8,781 nt of DNA from Pseudomonadales bacterium. Lineage in GTDB: Bacteria > Pseudomonadota > Gammaproteobacteria > Pseudomonadales > Moraxellaceae. The notes below the pieces were generated by a model. That model did no database searches. It was not told where the DNA came from and saw nothing but the letters and a program-made list of their open reading frames with translations. This document shows positions 7,157-8,781 of this stretch, piece after piece; positions within the stretch are counted from its first letter, which is position 1; every line of letters begins with the position of its first letter. Both the position numbers and the translations under genes were made by a program. Location: assembly GCA_013043915.1 (NCBI GenBank), contig JABEVH010000133.1:1-8781 (forward strand), written 5' to 3'.

Positions 7157-7358
7157 AGGCCGGTTGAATCTTGGAGGCCTGAGGACCCTTCTGGCCCTGT
7201 GTGGTCTCGAAAGTCACCTTTTGGCCTTCATGCAAGGTCTTGAAACCAGATCCCACGATTTCGGAGAAGTGGGCGAACAGGTCAGGTCCCCCGTCCGTAG
7301 GCGTAATGAATCCAAAACCCTTGGTTTCGTTGAACCACTTAACTGTTCCCGTTGCCAT
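7155..7358 (-). CDS. CspA-family cold-shock protein
   Basis: This is a 67-aa single cold-shock domain protein that binds single-stranded RNA and DNA and acts as an RNA chaperone. The nucleic-acid-binding motifs are intact: W8-F9, RNP1 KGFGFI at 13-18, and an RNP2-like LFAHFS at 27-32. The length is normal for the family. The start is supported by GAGGT, 7 nt before the ATG. Transcription probably starts near 7495 from the promoter at 7502-7531, giving a leader of about 137 nt, similar in scale to the long leaders of cold-inducible csp genes. The gene ends in a strong terminator before ppsR. Which Csp paralogue it is, and whether it is cold-induced or constitutive, cannot be decided from sequence, so I give no gene symbol. 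Confidence 0.95.
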   Translation of the reverse strand: MATGTVKWFNETKGFGFITPTDGGPDLFAHFSEIVGSGFKTLHEGQKVTFETTQGQKGPQASKIQPA

Positions 7359-7378
7359 ATCAACTACCTCATTTCCAG

Positions 7379-7384
7379 ATTATA
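7379..7384 (-). promoter_or_regulatory. Isolated perfect -10 close to csp
   Basis: A perfect TATAAT on the minus strand lies about 20 nt upstream of the csp ATG, but 16-18 bp further up there is no recognisable -35 or TGn extension. It could be a secondary csp promoter giving a very short leader, or chance. Confidence is low. Confidence 0.25.
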
Positions 7385-7501
7385 TGAGCGGTGCTCGGTT
7401 ACGCACGAATTCAAAACAAGGCGAGCATATGATCAACAGAAAGTACCAGAAAGGTAAACCTATGAACTGCGCTTGACCAACTTCAGATTGTGCGTGCGCA
7501 C

Positions 7502-7531
7502 ACTATAAGAGGGGATGGGTTGTGTCGTCAA
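7502..7531 (-). promoter_or_regulatory. Sigma-70 promoter for the cold-shock gene
   Basis: On the minus strand TTGACG (-35, 7531-7526) and TATAGT (-10, 7507-7502) are separated by 18 bp. Transcription would start near 7495. A short inverted repeat, TGTGCG/CGCACA with a 2-nt centre (7489-7502), covers the expected start. The promoter lies directly downstream of the tRNA-Val terminator, so csp has its own transcription unit. Confidence 0.75.
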
Positions 7532-7544
7532 TGAAAATCGTATG

Positions 7545-7568
7545 AAAAAATTCCGCTTTTGCGGCATA
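7545..7568 (-). terminator. Probable intrinsic terminator of tRNA-Val
   Basis: On the minus strand CCGC-AAAA-GCGG forms a 4-bp GC stem. It can be extended by two A-T pairs across one G-A mismatch and is followed by a run of T (7550-7545). It starts 36 nt after the tRNA CCA end and immediately precedes the csp promoter. The stem is short, but position and T-tract support the call. Confidence 0.55.
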
Positions 7569-7603
7569 AGGAAGTAATGAAAGAGGATCGTGGAGCTAGG
7601 ATA

Positions 7604-7680
7604 TGGTAGGCGATATTGGACTCGAACCAACGACCCCCACCATGTCAAGGTGGTGCTCTAACCAGCTGAGCTAATCGCCT
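7604..7680 (-). tRNA. tRNA-Val, anticodon GAC
   Basis: The minus strand folds into a complete 77-nt cloverleaf. The acceptor stem is AGGCGAT/ATCGCCT (7 bp, with an A1-U72 pair) and the D-stem is GCTC/GAGC. The anticodon stem CCACC/GGTGG holds the loop TTGACAT, with anticodon GAC at 7646-7644. The T-stem is GTTGG/CCAAT around TTCGAGT. The discriminator is A and the 3' CCA is encoded. GAC reads GUC and GUU valine codons. The anticodon and T arms closely resemble E. coli tRNA-Val(GAC) as I remember it. Its own promoter lies just upstream and a probable terminator downstream. Confidence 0.97.
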
Positions 7681-7698
7681 GCGTCAAACAAGGCGCGT

Positions 7699-7727
7699 AT
7701 TATAAGGATTACTGGCGAGCCTGTCTA
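7699..7727 (-). promoter_or_regulatory. Promoter of tRNA-Val
   Basis: On the minus strand TAGACA (-35, 7727-7722; five of six consensus bases) and a perfect TATAAT (-10, 7704-7699) are exactly 17 bp apart. They are followed by a GC-rich discriminator (ACGCGCC) typical of stable-RNA promoters under stringent control. Transcription would begin near 7692, about 12 nt before the mature tRNA 5' end. Confidence 0.85.
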
Positions 7728-7782
7728 GCTCTGTTAGACTGTGTGAAGCAGGTGTGGCTAATGATGTAGCAAGGTGAGCCTT

Positions 7783-8781
7783 ATGCAGGATGATGTTTCA
7801 GGCCTCGGGTATATTTCGGTGCCTGCGCTTATGCAGTACGTACGCAGTGCTGAAGCAGCTGGCTTGGATCGTGAAAGGCTGTTGGCTGAGGCTGAAATCA
7901 GCGCTGATATGCTGGTGGATAACAATGGGCGTTTAGAGGGAGAAGTTCTGCAGCGATTGTTGGAGTATGTCTTGCCCCGCTGTGCTAATCCGCTTTTTGG
8001 ACTATACACCTCACAACATATTCAGCCGGGATCCTACAGCATCATGGGCTATATCGCCATGACATCCAATAATCTGTCGGAAGTCCTTAGCCGGATGATC
8101 ATGTATGAGCGCTTGGTGGGGGATATGGGGACCTCATCCTTGCTGCATGAGCCTGGAGCTGTGGCGGTACTGTGGAAATGCCGGTTTGAGGAAACGCGCG
8201 TCAGGCGTCATATTGTTGAGAATGTACTGGCTTCCTGGGTGGCTTATACACGGTGGATTGCCGATGAACCTGACCGTTCGCCGCTGGCGGTGCGTTTTGA
8301 GCATGCCCCGCCCGATGATCGCAGTTTGCTTAAGCATTATCAGCAAGTGTTCCGTTGCCCGGTGTATTTTAATCAGCCCCACTCAGCGCTAGTGGTTCCT
8401 CCTGCCATGATGTCTTTACGGCTACGGCAACCCGATGTGTTGCTGCGTGATACCTTGGAAAACCATGCGCAGCAGCTGCTTAAGTCCTTGCGCGATAGCT
8501 ATCGCCTTAGTGACCAGGTGAGGATATTGTTGCGATCCATGCTGAGTGATGGTTCGCCACGTAAGGAGTTTGTGGCGCAGCAGATGGGGATGAATGTCAG
8601 AACCCTGCACAGAAAACTGGCTGAAGAACAAACCTCCTACCAACAAATCCTTGATGAATTGCGCCATGAATTGGCCATGACTTACCTGGCCCAAGCCGAT
8701 TTGTCGGTCGAAGATATAGGACGGCGACTTGGCTTTGCGGAAAGCCGCTCTTTTATCCGACACTTTAAAGGACAGCAGGGG
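7783..8781 (+). CDS. AraC-family transcriptional regulator, 3'-partial
   Basis: This DNA-binding regulator runs open to the right edge: 333 codons are present and, from the usual family length, perhaps 10-20 are missing. The N-terminal region (about 15-205) matches the arabinose-binding-like domain of the large AraC group typified by proteins of around 340 aa. This includes the FGLYTSQHIQPGSYSIMGY-like stretch at 72-90. The C-terminal AraC DNA-binding domain shows two helix-turn-helix units, at about 260-281 (FVAQQMGMNVRTLHRKLAEE) and 307-328 (LSVEDIGRRLGFAESRSF). The ATG at 7783 has AAGGTGA about 5 nt upstream; an in-frame stop at 7762 limits any extension. It diverges from tRNA-Val, and no target operon is visible. 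The ligand cannot be predicted. The frame is not a shadow, since translation is family-like from end to end. Confidence 0.9.
   Translation, partial: MQDDVSGLGYISVPALMQYVRSAEAAGLDRERLLAEAEISADMLVDNNGRLEGEVLQRLLEYVLPRCANPLFGLYTSQHIQPGSYSIMGYIAMTSNNLSEVLSRMIMYERLVGDMGTSSLLHEPGAVAVLWKCRFEETRVRRHIVENVLASWVAYTRWIADEPDRSPLAVRFEHAPPDDRSLLKHYQQVFRCPVYFNQPHSALVVPPAMMSLRLRQPDVLLRDTLENHAQQLLKSLRDSYRLSDQVRILLRSMLSDGSPRKEFVAQQMGMNVRTLHRKLAEEQTSYQQILDELRHELAMTYLAQADLSVEDIGRRLGFAESRSFIRHFKGQQG

Larger units (their letters stand above)
7359..7601. other. Intergenic region between csp and tRNA-Val
   Basis: Reading on the minus strand, these 243 bp hold the tRNA terminator, then the csp promoter, a short palindrome at the expected start, and the roughly 137-nt csp leader ending in its ribosome site. 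No convincing open reading frame is present on either strand; the short frames here overlap the tRNA or lack ribosome sites. I do not see a sequence I can confidently call a cold box. Confidence 0.6.

Noticed and set aside
7029..7457. 142-codon open frame on the plus strand over the ppsR start, csp and its leader
   Set aside because: It is antisense to two real genes and a terminator, and its translation shows no domain.
7460..7648. 62-codon open frame on the minus strand over the tRNA 3' half and csp promoter
   Set aside because: It reads through tRNA, terminator and promoter sequences, so it cannot be a gene.
8134..8763. Open frames on the minus strand (8134-8382 and 8422-8763) and a plus-strand frame at 8105-8392
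   Set aside because: All three are covered by the continuous AraC-family reading frame, whose translation is family-like throughout.
1..8781. Mobile element, CRISPR array, defence or biosynthetic cluster
   Set aside because: No transposase, integrase, direct-repeat array or accessory gene set is present, and every long gene belongs to a conserved housekeeping or common regulator family. A tRNA is present, but I see no attachment-site repeat or integrase beside it.

Overview
The window looks like ordinary chromosomal housekeeping sequence from a gammaproteobacterium. All protein families present (NudC, SohB, MetH, NfuA, PEP synthase regulatory protein, a CspA-type protein, an AraC-type regulator with an arabinose-binding-like N-terminal region) are typical of that class. 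MetH, NfuA and the PpsR-like protein align well by memory with the E. coli proteins. Base composition looks near 50-55% GC by eye, and the gene order is not that of E. coli. A Pseudomonadales/Oceanospirillales-type organism is my best guess, not a firm assignment. No mobile element, CRISPR array, prophage or toxin-antitoxin module is visible.

Layout from left to right: the 3' part of nudC (+, cut by the window edge) is followed with zero spacing by sohB (+). Its 3' end overlaps by 21 bp the 3' end of the convergent metH (-), the B12-dependent methionine synthase that fills 1748-5428. metH and nfuA (+) diverge from a 223-bp intergenic region. This region holds a near-palindrome in front of nfuA and a series of hairpins in the metH leader. 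nfuA converges with a PEP synthase regulatory gene (ppsR, -), with only 6 bp between them. Upstream of ppsR on the same strand come a cold-shock protein gene with its own promoter, long leader and UUCG-loop terminator, and then a tRNA-Val(GAC) gene with a near-consensus promoter. Diverging from the tRNA is an AraC-family regulator (+) that runs off the right edge a few codons before its expected end.

Functionally the genes are a loose set: NAD metabolism and RNA decapping, an inner-membrane protease, methionine and one-carbon metabolism, Fe-S cluster delivery, gluconeogenic switching, cold adaptation, translation and regulation. I see no dedicated multi-gene system. The most unusual signals are local. 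One is a 13-of-14-bp hairpin between a Shine-Dalgarno sequence and the metH ATG, which also sequesters a second Shine-Dalgarno with its TTG. Another is a non-canonical AdoMet-binding loop in the MetH reactivation domain. A third is an IscR-like near-palindrome at the nfuA start. The last is the placement of ppsR just behind the cold-shock gene's terminator.
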